Below, one piece after another: positions 1-12,655 of a stretch of 64,000 nt of DNA. This DNA is from Mesostigma viride. Its lineage: Eukaryota > Streptophyta > Mesostigmatophyceae > Mesostigmatales > Mesostigmataceae. A program made the translations under genes and the position numbers. Each line of letters opens with the position of its first letter. The first letter of the stretch is position 1. The DNA lies in assembly GCA_009746045.1 (NCBI GenBank), contig RPFO01000448.1, positions 972,565 to 1,036,564 of the forward strand, in the 5' to 3' direction. The notes below the pieces were generated by a model. The model was not told where the DNA came from. It ran no database searches and saw nothing but the letters and a program-made list of their open reading frames with translations.

Positions 1-231
1 CGCCACCATCTGTTACTGCTACACACTGCAAGAAGAAACACTGGTGCCTGCTCGCCAACGCAGCACAAGCACGACAACGGTGCCCTAATCCACATCCAGG
101 CGTGTATTTTCCGGAGAAAAATACTTCAGGCTTGTTGCGGCATACCTCGGTGTTCCAAGCCGTTTCACCGCTCCCCGAATAGTCTTCATGACTCCTTTTA
201 TAGCATTTAGGGTTTCGCGGTCGCGCCATCT
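1..231 (-). CDS. open reading frame running off the left edge, unknown
   Basis: On the minus strand an ATG at 231 opens about 77 codons with no stop before the window edge. The frame is Cys-rich in its second half, where CGLGHRCRACAAL can be read. A shifted minus frame over 85-345 is also open, and its end is rich in basic residues. I recognise no domain and see no convincing splice site that would prove coding. It could be the first exon of a gene to the left, or chance. Low confidence. Confidence 0.2.
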
Positions 232-2786
232 CGCCGGGGGCATGAAACCGAGGATTGTCGCGCTGAAACACTGGACTTGCAAGGTCGCCCAGATTACCGG
301 TTTAGCTGTTACGTAATTTAAGCAAGCTCTGGAGATGATTGTCATGGTTTGGTGCAGGAAGGTTGCTGTGGGGGGTCTATCTCACCTCTTTACCTAGAGC
401 TTTCCTCCTTCCTAGCTTGACAGCTAAGTTTGCATCAGGAAGTCATGCTTTGTTGACAAAGCTCGATGGATATAAACCTATGGGATGTGATGTGAAGGTG
501 TTAGCATGCTTGCTTGAAGATTGAATGCGTATTCTGTGCAAGCCATGGACATGTTTTATTAAGGCAGTAGGTAAGCAGCCACGTTCTTATTCAATGTGTC
601 AGGACGTCTATGTTGCCTTTACTGCACTCTGTCCTAGAGGAGTTTGAGGCCACTGTAGGGACTTGACCAGTGGGGTGTGAGGATGGGCCGGTGTGCTGGG
701 TGAGCCTGAAGGGCACCTGGATCACGTGACCCTTAGGCAATCATGCCAGGCTGTGCAGTTTATTGGCTGGATGTATGGATGCAGCGGGTGAGGGAGGTTG
801 TCGTTGCCGTTGGCCTGTGTTAGTGAACTCTATCATCTTTTTAACTTACCCAAAGCCCCCCTAGACCTAAACTGCCTCGCCTTCTTTGAGGGGTTGCCTT
901 CTTTGAGGAGTGCCATGTCTTGAAAGGTTTGTTGGGGCCCTGGCATTTCAGAGGTTGGTTGAGGTGGAGAGGGTGCACACTGCTAGGTGATGGCAGGGCC
1001 ATCCATGTGATGCACCCTTACGTTGGGATGGACCATGCATTTTTCTTGTTGCTAGCATGGGCAGGATGAGCGGCTGGGAAGTAAGGTGAAGTGCTACTTG
1101 CGCCACTGTCCGAAAGGGGAGCTCCATGCGGGGGCAAACAGCGTTGCAGCGTACACTTAACACAAATGTGGTCTAATGCACCCAGCTGACCTGCCATTTC
1201 TCTTGATGCACCAACCACACTAAAGGCTTGATATAGCCGGTAGGAAATGCATGTGCATGCAGTGTCAAAAGCAAGAGGGGACATGTTAGCACATGAGTGT
1301 GATTGTTAAACCGATGAGTGTGAGCTCCCCGTGCCATCTTATGCATTTTACAACCTATTTTTTGGCAATCCCCATCATGCCGCAGTTATGCACCGCACTA
1401 ATGCAAGGGATGAATAGACAGTTATAGGTGTGTTGAGGGATGAGATAAGGGTAAACATGAGGAGCCATGCAGGCTAAAACGGAAGGGCGATGTCAACAGT
1501 GTGTTTGCCCAGATTTTGATGTCAGGAGGGGCTGAAAGATCAGTGGCCACGATAAACCTAGGTGGATTACATGAGAGATGACACGACCATGAGAGGGTGG
1601 TAGATGAGTTCAACTGAGAAGAGCTAGCATTACATGCACAGATTCCTAATGACCTATGGACTGTCCAAGGGTTGGAGTTCAGTGCACGTTCCAAAGACTA
1701 TGATGAGCATGACGATGATGGCAAGGGGGCGGGGGGGCGCAATTAGGACAGGCACTGATGCAGAATTATGTTGTACAGCAGCTAGGTGCTGAGCTCAATT
1801 GAATAGCAGCCCAAGCCACTGCTGTCCTTGATTGCGCTTTGTATTTCCATGTAGCAGAGAGGCACCTGGCAGATATATATTTGGATTAGCTGCTATAAGA
1901 CACGCACAGCAGGGGTGCCCAGCAGAGTGGGCCAAGTACTGCAAAGGAGATTGTGTGTGCTGCCGAGCGGGGCCCGTTTAGAAAAGAGACTGGTCAGCCG
2001 ACAGGCACGACTGGTCAGCCAAGCTCCCCTTCTTGAGGCTTGTAGGCACTATGGTGCTTGTTCCGAATGCCAGCATCTACTGTGATTGATGGTGATTTTG
2101 TCCCTTGATGATCGCTTTTTTAGTCTGTGTTGGCTAATGTATCCAGCCCCAGTGGCATGTATATGAATCCCATGACAGCCATGACGATAATTGAGTGAAG
2201 AATGCAAAGTTTTCCAAGACAATGGCGCAGAATATGGAGTATTTTTGCAAAAATCGCTCTATTTCTGCTTGCATCCGTCACTTTTAGTGGGCCGGCAGTG
2301 GTCCTAATATGTCCAACTTGTGTTCTAGTGTAAATTCAAGTATTGTGCTATTAATGTGACGAATTCTGGCATGATTGGGCCGCATATGTGCTGGCAGGGG
2401 CTTCATAAGTTTGAAAATAATGCACTAAAACGGTGTTTTGGCTCATGTATGCCAGAATTATAGCACATAGTTTGGTCCTACATTGCATACTTAAGGGTGG
2501 TTTTTGTATTTGGATATAAATTAATAAGCATGACCATTTCCAGCTGAATTGGACTACATTTACTACTTGTGTGTGGCTGCTATGCCTCCTTATGCCTGGA
2601 AAACATCGTTTTTTGCACTTTTCCACGTCACGGTTTGATGCTAAAAATAGGTCAGTTGGCCCCCCAATTTATGTGATGTGAACAGGGTCCTAGGGGGACC
2701 TTAAGTCCAGAAAGGCACCCCGATCTGACTATATGTGTGGGAGATATGACCCCATGTAACAAAAAAGGCCGTTTTTAGGTGATGTG
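232..2786. other. no supported gene
   Basis: ORFs here are short, overlap on both strands and lack recognisable domains. The DNA is moderately AT-rich, and nothing looks like a conserved exon, RNA gene or intact transposon. Confidence 0.5.
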
Positions 2787-3033
2787 TCCCATCCCATCCC
2801 ATCCCATCCCATCCCATCCCATCCCATCCCATCCCATCCCATCCCATCCCATCCCATCCCATCCCATCCCATCCCATCCCATCCCATCCCATCCCATCCC
2901 ATCCCATCCCATCCCATCCCATCCCATCCCATCCCATCCCATCCCATCCCATCCCATCCCATCCCATCCCATCCCATCCCATCCCATCCCATCCCATCCC
3001 ATCCCATCCCATCCCATCCCATCCCATCCCATC
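2787..3033. repeat. (CATCC)n pentanucleotide array
   Basis: About 49 uninterrupted copies of a 5 bp unit. The long ORFs over it on both strands (GWDGM and SHPIP periodic peptides) are artefacts of the repeat. It ends 30 bp before a retroelement-type 3' stem-loop at 3064-3095. Confidence 0.95.
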
Positions 3034-3063
3034 GATCCCACTCAACTGTACTGAGGACTTATG

Positions 3064-3095
3064 ATCACGTAACGCTGTTACGTGCTAATTAATTA
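3064..3095 (+). mobile_element. retroelement 3' end: stem-loop plus AATTAATT tail
   Basis: CACGTAAC and GTTACGTG pair across a 3-base loop and are followed at once by taattaattag. The arrangement matches the 3' end of the nested element at 4388-5635 (cacgtgac / gtcacgtg, then AATT units). This is probably the 3' terminus of a very short truncated copy. No target-site duplication was identified. Confidence 0.45.
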
Positions 3096-4387
3096 GACTG
3101 CTGGCGTGAACATATGGAAAAATGATTTGTTCTCGCTGCACAATATGCTAATAATAAGATTAGTGGATCATGCTTGGTCGCATGCCTCGATCCATGTTTG
3201 GTCCGTTGTTGCAGGCCGGGCCATTGTCTGCGGCCCGGCTGCAGCTTCGCCCTCAGGCCCGGAAGGCAGCGGTGCCACTAGTCAAGCACTGGTGGTTGCC
3301 CGGCCAGCCCCCCCGGGCCGGGCTTGCCTCGATCGCCATCTGCTGCATTACCCGAGCCTAAACGCAGCCGCCCTGAGGAATCGCCCCCTGCCGAGCCGAG
3401 CTAGCTGGAATGAAGTCAACTTTGACGTCACCTCAGTCACATGGTGGAAACTCTGTCAAGCCGATCCCAGCCGCCACTTCATGCACGCCCTGTTCTACGG
3501 GTCGCGCACCTCGCTTCTTGCCCTGTGCCAGCACCTTTACATCATCGGTCGCCTCATTCCACCTGGCCACGTGGTCGGTGCTTATGTACGTACACGCCGG
3601 ATCTGCGCAGCCTTCCTCGCCCCCGCCTTCACTGAGCTCATCGACCTCTGCTCCCTCCTCGGGCGCTCTGCCGCCGAGATCTGGGCCCCCACTTCCTCCT
3701 CCACCTCCGAAATCCGCTCCATCCTCAAGGAGGCCTTCGAGCAGCACATGACACCCCTCGCCGCAGATGTGGCCATTGTAATGGGCCATGGGCGGCACGC
3801 TGGCTGCCGAGCTTCCCCTCCTCTCCTCCACCACCACCGCCAACTCCAAGCTCCTCGCCTCCGCTCCACCGCCACCACCACTGACGCCTTCACTTCCCAG
3901 CTCCTCGCCATCGACAAGCGCCCTCCAGGACAACGCCATCGCCATCGAATGCCTGCAAAACACCGCAGGCATCACTGCCCAGGCGGTGAAGGACATTGCC
4001 GCCCGGCCAGCCCCTGCACTGGCCCTGCCGGCGACGCACCTCCCACCCAGACCTGGGCAGCCATATTCTGATCCATATGCTGATGAACCACACCACCACG
4101 TACCACCACCACCTCCGGCCGCCATCGCCGCCCAGCTCAAGCAGCAGACGCTCGACCTCCGCGAGGAGGCCGAGCTCGACAAGCGCAGCCTTAACGTCAT
4201 CGTCAAGCACTTCGACCAGCTGCAGGACGAGACCTCCGAGACCCTTGCCACGGCGTTTGAGAACAAAATCCTTGTCCCCATGGCTCTCACTGGTAAGGGC
4301 AAGCCACGGGGGGTGACCCGCCTCCCCCGCTCGCGGGGTAAGGCTGGCCCCTCCCCATTGCTCCTCACCTTTGACACCATGGCGGAT

Positions 4388-5635
4388 TAATTAATTAATT
4401 AATAAGCACGTGACTGCGTCACGTGGGTGCCAATACAGAGTAAAGGAACCTTCAACCCTATATACACAGTGAGAAGGAGGGAGGGCGCCCTAGCTTCTCT
4501 CACTGCCGCAGGTGGGCAGGCCACAGAGCGCTCTCTCCACGGCATGGTGCCGGGGCGCAACACTGTGGGTGCAATACAACCAGTGCAATACCATAGGTAG
4601 GCTGACGCATAGCTTATGCTACAAATGTGAGGTGGGCTCAAGACGTCGGCTAATTAAGGCGCAAGCTGATGGCCACAAGGTGCCAGAGCTAATTGAAGGT
4701 ACTATAACGCTGTGCGCTAATATCGTTTCAAGTGCTGTAATGCCTAAGCTATCCCATCATCGATTGCCCCCATCTAGACAACTAGCTGGAGTGCTCTATC
4801 CCGGGGAAGCCCGGGGGGGCTTCCACAGTTTCTTGTTGACGTAGAGGTCCCCGCCCCGCCAGTACACTTGGGGCTTCTCGGGGTTGGTCTTGTGGCGGAT
4901 GTAGTCGGGCCACTGATCGCGGCGTTGCTGCTGCTGGGCTGGCGTCAGGTCGTCGTCAAGCGACCAGGAGGTGTCCACCAGCTTCTTGCGGCGAGAGAGG
5001 AACCGAACTCGGGCTGTGATGTCGCTGAAGGTGAGGACCACTGGAGGGGGCCCAGCCTTGGCCCGTGGATGGGGCAGGCGGTAGGCGCCCTGCAGTATCG
5101 CACCTGGCAGCTGCATGCGCGCCAAGAGCTGTTTCTTCAGCTCGTCGAGAAGAGAGTCTGGGGTCTCCTCCGGCAGCATGTCGAAGCGCCTGAGGATGAC
5201 CCGGCAGCGGCGACGGTCGCGGTCAGCGGCCTCGCGGCGCGTGTCTTCCAGCTCCTGGAGCTTGGTGGTGATGGCGGTCGTGGTAGAGGATGCCTGGCTC
5301 TTGAGCAGGTCCGCCCAGGAGGCGCGAGTCGAGGGGTCATCACTAGCCCTACCAGCAGGTTGGGCGGCGATGGTGGCCGTTCGCTCGGCGATCTCGGGGA
5401 CCTGCGTGGCCAGGGCGTCTACCTTGGCGGCAACTGCCTCAAGTTTCACGGTGCCTTGGCCGACTCGGCCTTCCACCTGGTTAAGGCGGGTGGTCACAGT
5501 GGCTGTGGCCTCGGAAACTTTGGTGGCAATGTGCTCTTGCGTAGCAGTAAACTGAGGCTGGAGCTTAAGGGCGACTCTGGCTTCAATGTTGTTGACCTTG
5601 GCCGAGAGAGTGTTGAGTGGGCCGTCAGGCGCGTT
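4388..5635 (-). mobile_element. ORF1-only retroelement, family B, nested in 3218-6311
   Basis: Flanked by an exact 13 bp duplication, caccatggcggat, at 4375-4387 and 5636-5648. The insertion lies inside the ORF1 gene of another element. On the minus strand the 5' end is truncated in ORF1 at 5635. ORF1 stops at 4796, and a roughly 400 nt 3'UTR leads to the palindrome cacgtgac-tgc-gtcacgtg (about 4407-4427). The tail of TTAA units lies at 4388-4403. No reverse transcriptase is present between ORF1 and the tail. Confidence 0.9.
4796..5635 (-). pseudogene. L1-ORF1-like protein fragment, family B
   Basis: Minus-strand reading of about 280 codons, open through the truncation point, so its true N-terminus is missing. 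In order it has: a heptad-like helical stretch (LSAKVNNIEARVALKLQPQ, TTRLNQVEGRV); WADLLKSQASSTTTAITTKL; RRCRVILRRFDMLPEE, which would be the first RRM strand; YRLPHPRAKAGPPPVVLTF; and the C-terminal block SLDDDLTPAQQQQRRDQWPDYI followed by KPQVYWRGGDLYV. This order (coiled coil, RRM, CTD) is that of L1 ORF1p RNA chaperones. The plus-strand ORF 4868-5650 is its antisense shadow. Confidence 0.8.
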
Positions 5636-6323
5636 CACCATGGCGGATAATATGGAGTTCCTCAAGCGTCGCAAGCGGCTTGGGGGGACCTCGTACACGC
5701 TGGACAACGACTTGACATTGACGCAGCAACAATGGCGACGGGAGCTATGGCCGACCTACCTCGATCCAGCTCCGACAGACGGCAGGCCAGAAGCCGGTCT
5801 ACTGGAGGGGGGCGGACATCTACGTCGCCCACGAGCCCTGGCAGGCGACCCCTGCCGCCCCAGCCACCCCAGCCTTGGGGATTATATAGCAGTAGTGTAG
5901 ACTAGAAAAGCTTAGTGACGTGGCCATGTATGTCAACGTGATGGGCCCACGTACACCAGACCTTGCAATAGCTGTAGCAATTATGAGTCATGCTTTGCCC
6001 ATGCAGAGAGTTACTCTCTGCTGAGATCGATGCCATGCACCAGCTATAGCCTACCCATACATATCTTCCACCCCATGTGTCATGCAAGCCTTCTAGGCCA
6101 TCTCCCCAAGCCGCCCCGTGCGTGCATGATCGGGATGCATGATCCATCGTGGTGGTGCAGGTGCACATTGCGCACCCAGAGCAGGTGACAGTTTACATCC
6201 TCCACCTGCAGGTTGTAGCCCAGACTGTATTAAAAACCCATGGATGCCCCTTCTCAGGGCTATGAATTACACATGCTCCCCACGGAGCTATGTTCTTAAT
6301 TCATTAATTAATTGTTGCAGGCC

Positions 6324-6784
6324 TGCATGTAGGCCGGCTGTTGCATGTAGGCCAAGTTCACCACTTGGCATGTATGCATATGCATGACAACATCCACACG
6401 TTGTGTGCAATTTATATCAAGATAGAACCATATGCCCTGCAAGGTTGTCAGGATGCCAAGCATTGGATATGAACTTGACGTGCTCAGAGGTGCTAGTCAT
6501 AGAAAAGGCAACATGATCTAGTCGCATAAGAGGCAAGGATCTTCCAACTGCTGCCTTGCAGACCTCTGATTCAATCTCAACAGTGAACTCCATCCAGGGC
6601 CGTCACTGCCTTGTAATTAGGGCACATCCTTGTAAACAATAGGCGGACTGGCTGCGTCATCATCCGCTTCTCACGCATATATAGCAAGGATGCTATGCAT
6701 CCCAACCCTGGACTGCCATGGCGCAACACCAGCATGGTGGCTATGCAATGTCCCGTCTGATAGGCACACACACACACGAGCTAA
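6324..6784. other. intergenic, no gene seen
   Basis: Between the retroelement's right target-site duplication and the last candidate exon of the minus-strand gene. No domain, RNA or repeat structure is recognised. Confidence 0.5.
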
Positions 6785-8784
6785 TTACAATTTATACGTC
6801 GTTGTCAACTTGTCGGCGTATTTCTTCACCGTGCTCTCCAGCGCCTTCTTAGCAGCCAAATCTTTGGCGGCCTGAAAGCGTCGAAACCAAGTAGGATGAC
6901 GGCCAGCGTGATGCATCCGGGCAATATAACACAGCATATGGCACACCCGGTCAGGTACTGAATTACTCAGCAAGTCGGGGCTTGTGCATGCATAGGAATC
7001 ATTACTTAACACAACTTGAAAAGCTCGTCCTCTAGCGACTAACCAATAGTCCAAATCTAAGCATATCAGAGGGAGAAATGTCGGTAGGTACTAGACACAA
7101 TTCCAGACTGCCCCAAACCGGAAGAAATGTTCCCATTGATCAATGGTCGCCGGCAGCTCAACTAGGAAAATGAGCCAAGTGATGAGCAGCTGGCTGTGTT
7201 GGCGGGCAACCTGCAGGTAGGCATTATCGAAATCATCCGCGCCTTGAATTCCAACGGCTTGCAAGGGACACAGTCACACGTGCAGGGGCAACCACCACAA
7301 CTGGGACGCAGCACGCCAGGATTCATGCAAGCAAGGTAAGCATGCCAATTACCAGGCAAAAAACCCAGGCCTCTACGTCCTTTCTCTTTTCTCCTTCCAT
7401 TCTGATACTTGCAATCCCACGTGGCCGTGACCTCGGCGTTCCAAGTCTCATGTACCAACTGTACAAGCCCCAAAAATGGTCAGCGAGAATGCTAGCGGCA
7501 AGGCGGCAGAGCGCGTGCACCACGGGATGCCAGAAGTGCCTCACTGCATGCCTAATGGTAAGGAGCAAAAGGCCCTGCATGACGCACTCACCTCCATGCG
7601 CAGCGTGACCGCGAAATCGGCCGCGGCACCGTGAATCTCTCGCAGCTCCTCGATCACGGCTGTGGGAGCAAGCATACCCGCGGCAATAGACACCACGGCA
7701 AGGATTATATGTTAATCAAGGACGGAGGCAGGCTACCCAGTAACAAAGTTGTTGAGGATGGGGTCAAGATAGGACACCCAACAACAGCGTTGTTGAGGGG
7801 GGAGGGAGGCGGGGACAACTGACAGCGTGCCCGACATCGTGCAACTGCCACTGTACTCACCCCATCTGCTCACCATGCACAGTGACGCAGATCCCTGGCT
7901 AGCTTTCATGTGCCCAGTAAGGGGCCAGACCCTCAAGAAACCTTGCAATATCTACATAGCATGTGAACGTTCAGTTGTGTGCCCCTCCCCCCTTTGACCA
8001 TAGTGGGCCACTTCAGGCCGCGTGCCTCTACAGCGTGCGAAAGTGTGAACCCTCAACTTTGTCTGATTGAGCTGATTTTGCCAGACGCTCGAAGATGCCT
8101 TAGCAGTGGGTCTCACCAGCGGGCAGGCTATCACCACTTCATCAGCGAATAGGGTATCACCCGCAGGCCCCTTGGGATCGACACGAGTGGCACAACGGGA
8201 AAACACCAGCCCCTTGAGCGTGACTCACCTCCGGACCGGAGCGTCTCCGAGCTGATCTGCCCAGCCAGGCTGTTCAGCTGCGTGATGGCATCCCTGCTCA
8301 TAAACAGTCACATCCAGGCGTGCATCGTGGCCACAAGCAGGAAGGTACCACGAGATTAAGGGCATGAAATAGAAAGGAAGTCAATAGACGCAGCAACAGG
8401 TAGATAAGGAAGCCAACTGATTAGCCATTGATTCCGACCAGAAGAGCAGCTAACATGAAAATAACGCACACGGCTGCCATAACTCTTGGCGACAAGCTTC
8501 ACAAGGAAGCCAGTCTGGAGACTGGCTGCATTCGCTCGATTCAGGAAAGACAAGCTAGCTAGGAGCCCACATCCACAGTAGTGGCAGTGGAGATATGTAC
8601 GCCCACCGTTGCGCTTGAGCACACCAATGTTTGAAGCAAACCAAGCCTTCCAAACGCTAAGATCCACTTCTCGCACATGTGCACAGAATCCCTGTCCTGT
8701 GCATGCCTAACAGAGGACGGCACCCTGCACATTGCCGCTGCCTAGCGGGAGAACACCCTGGAGCCAGCACTCACACGCAGCACC

Positions 8785-8846
<62 letters not shown>

Positions 8847-9024
8847 CGTGTGTGTGTGTGCGCGCGTGCGTGTGTGTGTGCGTGTGTGTGTGGTCACTAT
8901 AGCATAGTATTGTGCGTGTGTGTGTGTGTGCGTGTGTGTGCGTGTGTGTGCGTGTGTGTGCGTGTGTGTGCGTGTGTGTGCGTGTGTGTGCGTGTGTGTG
9001 CGTGTGTGTGCGTGTGTGTGCGTG

Positions 9025-9064
<40 letters not shown>

Positions 9065-12000
9065 CGTGCGTGTGTGTGCGTGTGTGTGCGTGTGTGTGCG
9101 TGTGTGTGCGTGTGTGTGTGCGTGTGTGTGTGTGTGTGCGTGTGTGTGTGTGGTCACTATAGCATAGTATTGTGTGTGTATGTGTGTGTGTGCGGTCACT
9201 GTAGCATAGTATTGTGTGTGTGCATGTGCACTCACGTGAGCTTTCGCCGCCCCTTGAGCAGCTCTTGCTCCGCCGCAATCGCACGCTCCTGGCGGGTGAA
9301 CGACAAGGCATGATGCGAAGAAACAGATAAGCAAATTAGTAAATAATATGATGATAAACATGGCTGGAGACACCCAACGAGGAAAAGATATGAACGAAGG
9401 TGTTGTCGAACAGCCGCCAGGCCATGAAGCTATGCATGCATGCATGCGGGCAGGCGGGCGAGAGGGCAGGCAGGCAAACGGGTCAGGCGGGAAAACGGGC
9501 AGGCGGGCAGCCGGCCAGCATTCTGACCTTCCGCTTCCTGGTCATTACAACCTGGGGGTCACTTAAGCAGGTGCACAGTGAAAAATATCGCCGCAGTGCA
9601 TGGCAAATCATACAACACAAGGCTGTACCATCGTTGCTCGCTGCCCCTTGCACCCACCTTCTTTAACCATGAGCTCCTCCAGTCCGTGTTAGGGTTGCAA
9701 GCAGTTGATAATACTGGGTGCGGTACCACCCCATTTGTCCATCCATTGAGGCATATAGTTGATTCTACTGGGTGCGGTACCATCCCTTCCTCCATCGATT
9801 AAGGCATATAGTTGATAATGCTGGGTGCGGTACCATCCCATTCCATTATCACCCACCAGCTCCTACTCATGCCGCAGTTCCTTGACAGCCATGGCAGCAT
9901 GCCACCATTTCCCCACTCCTCATGGTCAAGACACCACCTACCCACCATGCGCTTGTTCTTCTCCAGCTCGTTCAAATGCGGCCAGTTACTTGCAATAAGA
10001 CAAAAACGCACTGCCCCATCATTATCTACCTCATAATACAGCTTCAAGCCACCCACCATGAGCTTGTTCTTCTCCAGCTCGTACTCGGACGCGGTCATTT
10101 TCATCGACTTGAGCCGCGTCTCCGCGCTGTTGAGGACCGCTTGCTGGTTACGGAAGCGGCCCAGGGTGGCGCGGTAGAGCAGGCGGCGGGGGACTGGCGG
10201 ACGGCACCCAGAGCCCGCCCCATTCGCAAGCAAGGGAATGTGAGCGTTTAGGATATGTGAGCACGCGCCACCAGCAGGCAGGATACGTGTGCGTCAACGT
10301 CAAGGGCCGGCCAAGTATGCACACACAATTGTAATGCCACGGGATGGCAGCATACGTGCGACCTCCATGGGGACACGGGGGTGGGCTGGATGCACACGCA
10401 GTACCTTCCGATTTGTATGACCTGTTACTCACAAACGACTATATATACGACTACATATTGATAGATGGATTGATACACGCTTACAGCTGGTACCATCTAC
10501 AACACCCTACCAGTGGGGGCCTGCGATGGAAAGCGCACATAATCACAGCGCACACAATCACAGCTCACATAACCAAGGGGCCACCACGCTGCGTAGCTGC
10601 CGCCTACATGCATCATGCGCACCAGGCTGTGGACCCCCTGGTTTGTCAACACTCTTCCACCCTATAATACTCCCGAGAAAAAAACATTTTAAACCATTTT
10701 AAAATCAGTGTTTGAACCAGTTCTTTAAAGACCAGTGTTCCACCCCCGGCTCACCGATGGGTAGCAGCACGGCGGCACCCAGGATGGGTAGGGAGACCTG
10801 CGGGTTGTCGATGGCCGCGTACACCCCCTCTGCAGCGGGGTAGTTGGGAGGGAGGGGAAGCATAGGCACAGGAGACAACAGGATCAGGAAAACAGCCGCT
10901 AATCATACATAAGATAAAAAAAATTATTATGACAAGGGGATTGCCTTGCAAAGCCATAGGACAGAGATCGAGATGCGCATGCACGGCACGGCATGGGCAA
11001 AGCCACGTGCCGTGAATGTCAAATAAGCAGCGGGACACGGGGGCAGGCCTAAGAGTATGGCCAGGGGAAAAAAAAGGAAATAGCCACAGCAATGGCAAGG
11101 GCCAACGCTAACTGTATTACAGCCGGTTACTGTATTGCGAGTTTCAAATCACATCAAGGGGGGGGGGGGGGGGGGCTCCTTCAGTGGGCTGTTACAACGG
11201 GGCGTGATTTCAGGTCGTTTGCGCCATGCACCGTTGCCACGTTGACACAGTAACAGGAGGCTCCCTTGGGTACAGCACATCTACGCTTCACCATGCTCTA
11301 GCAAGCCATGAGAGCTGTAACCAAGCATGCTCCACCAAGCATGTCGCCATGATACTTGCAGTTGCACGGCACATCACCAGGCGCCGGTGCAACAACAATT
11401 GGAACTGCTTCCCTGTGGACAGCGTGAGCAATTCAGCAGCGTATAAGGGATATTGCCGTGATTAGGCTTCAATGCGACCCAGCATGGATAGCTTGACCCG
11501 CATTTCATGGTTGCTACCTTGGTTAAGGTCAACATGTGGTGGTTGCTCTACATGAAACGCACCGGATTTCACATATATATATCGTTCTACTACTGTATCG
11601 GTACCATCATAGCAGTTATTTGATTCCTTATCACCCTTTCCATCAGACATAACTGGACATGCAGTCAGAAACGGTGGCCTGCCTGGCGCCAGTATGTTGG
11701 AACAACCGTATACCCCAGAGCCGTTGGTGATGGCCAGTTTGAAAGTAGCTGACCCGAGCTGAAAGACGACGGAAGCATTCCAGAAGGAGGAAAGCAACTA
11801 AACTGATCTATATTTTCCTTTCCACATCGTTATTTCGATACCATTTCTACATCGTTCTAGCAACAATCCCTGCGCAGCTGAATGTGAATACCTCCAACCA
11901 GGACAATCCTCCCTTACCTTTCATCTTGCCAATAGCAGTATCTTCAACTTGCTTGTAAGCTCCCGTCAGGACATCCAGGTGGACCTGCAGAGAAGCGACA

Positions 12001-12655
12001 AGGGTTCGAAACCAAGCAAGTCGCGCAAACTGTGAATCCGGCAAGGTTTCCATGGTGCTTGCAACCTGGATGATTGATGACGCACAGCTACACATCAATG
12101 TACTTAAAACCTAATCATGGTTTCTATGTCATGGGCGATTCTAGAGGTGGTTACATCCCTCAAATTCGTCAGGACACCACCTTTTCTGACAAATTATCGC
12201 ACACGTGAATTAATGACACGTTTGCTGCAATTCTCTCTTGTCGTGTACAACCTCCAAAGGCCAAGTAATACTTGTATCATGGCAATGACGCGTGCAAATC
12301 GCTCTGAACGGTTGTTCAGCATTAGTTAATGACAAGAACCAACAGACAAAACTGTCAAGAGGCAGACGCAACGCATCCTGCATTCTCAACGCGTTCAGAA
12401 TGCAACCTGCCAAGGCATTGCTCCTACATAGTTTTATCATCGCACCTTGGCAGTCTCCAATCCCTCAGCTACAGCTGACGTAACCTTCTCAGCAAAGTAG
12501 CGGGAGTGCTCGATCGCTGCGTCGGTGGCAGCATCAACCGAACTCGTCGCAACATCAACGATGTTGGTGAATTGTTGAATTCTCTCCTGATTACTCCCCT
12601 CCATTAATGGCACCGCAGGGGCATTTGCGGACCACCAGGCACGGACTTTATCCAT
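6785..12655 (-). CDS. multi-exon gene, plant RHIP1-like family (putative)
   Basis: Exons with matching phases on the minus strand: 12655-12446 (MDKVRAWWSANAP), 12065-11918 (VASTMETLPDSQFARLAWF), one poorly defined exon near 11760, then 10829-10755 (EGVYAAIDNPQVSLPILGAA, hydrophobic), 10193-10057 (PRRLLYRATLGRF then ELEKNKLM), 9288-9236 (ERAIAAEQELLKGRRKL), 8293-8229 and 7659-7592 (VIEELREIHGAAADF). The last exon is either 7208-7091 (VARQHSQLL) or 6871-6785 (KKALESTVKKYADKL). The hydrophobic helix, PRRxLYRxTLGRF and the heptad-rich tail recall plant RGS1-HXK1-interacting protein 1, from memory of that family. The first exons have no such match. A membrane-anchored coiled-coil protein is likely; its function is unproven. 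The introns hold a large GT array. Confidence 0.55.
8786..9222. repeat. (GT)n with (TGTGTGTGCG)n higher-order repeat, intronic
   Basis: A pure GT start grades into about 30 units of cgtgtgtgtg-type decamers. Two near-identical inserts (ggtcactatagcatagtattg) lie at about 8892 and 9152, and a variant at about 9194. It lies in the intron between exons 8293-8229 and 9288-9236 of the RHIP1-like gene. The Cys/Val and His/Thr ORFs over it are not genes. Confidence 0.95.
9708..9838. repeat. 54 bp tandem repeat, about 2.5 copies
   Basis: The unit begins ttgat.atactgggtgcggtacca and is repeated at 9708, 9762 and 9815 with a few substitutions. Intronic in the RHIP1-like gene. Confidence 0.8.
11158..11175. 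repeat. poly-G tract of about 18
   Basis: A single homopolymer of G in an intron of the RHIP1-like gene. Its length is likely to be inexact in any assembly. Confidence 0.8.

Larger units (their letters stand above)
3218..5900 (+). pseudogene. broken L1-ORF1-like gene of the family A element
   Basis: The first part (3218 to about 3780) reads GPEGSGATSQALVV, LLALC and SLLGRSAAEIWAP, matching the intact protein at 34453-35883. Near 3780 the reading moves by one frame to GGTLAAELPLL and continues to RSLNVIVKHF, LPRSRGKAGPSPLLLTF and MAD at 4387. After the nested insertion the same frame family resumes at 5641 with MADNMEFLKRRKRL, then TLDNDLTLTQQQWRRELWP, and ends at 5900. The protein therefore has a frameshift and an insertion. 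The intact relative is an L1-ORF1p-type RNA-binding protein (coiled region, RRM-like domain, C-terminal domain). Confidence 0.85.
3218..6311 (+). mobile_element. ORF1-only non-LTR retroelement, family A, 5'-truncated, with nested insertion
   Basis: The copy is flanked by a 12 bp duplication, ttgttgcaggcc, at 3206-3217 and 6312-6323. It starts inside the ORF1-like gene (equivalent to about residue 22 of the full copy at 34453-35883). It runs through ORF1 and a 3'UTR that shares the gcccatgcag.gagt.actctctgctgag block with the copy at 50399-50899. It ends at the ctccccacggag hairpin and an AATT-rich tail. A second element (4388-5635, opposite strand) interrupts it. Without that insert it is about 1.8 kb and carries no reverse transcriptase. 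Confidence 0.85.

Noticed and set aside
8679-9445. Cys/Val and His/Thr ORFs over the GT array
   Set aside because: Frames of a dinucleotide-derived repeat inside an intron.
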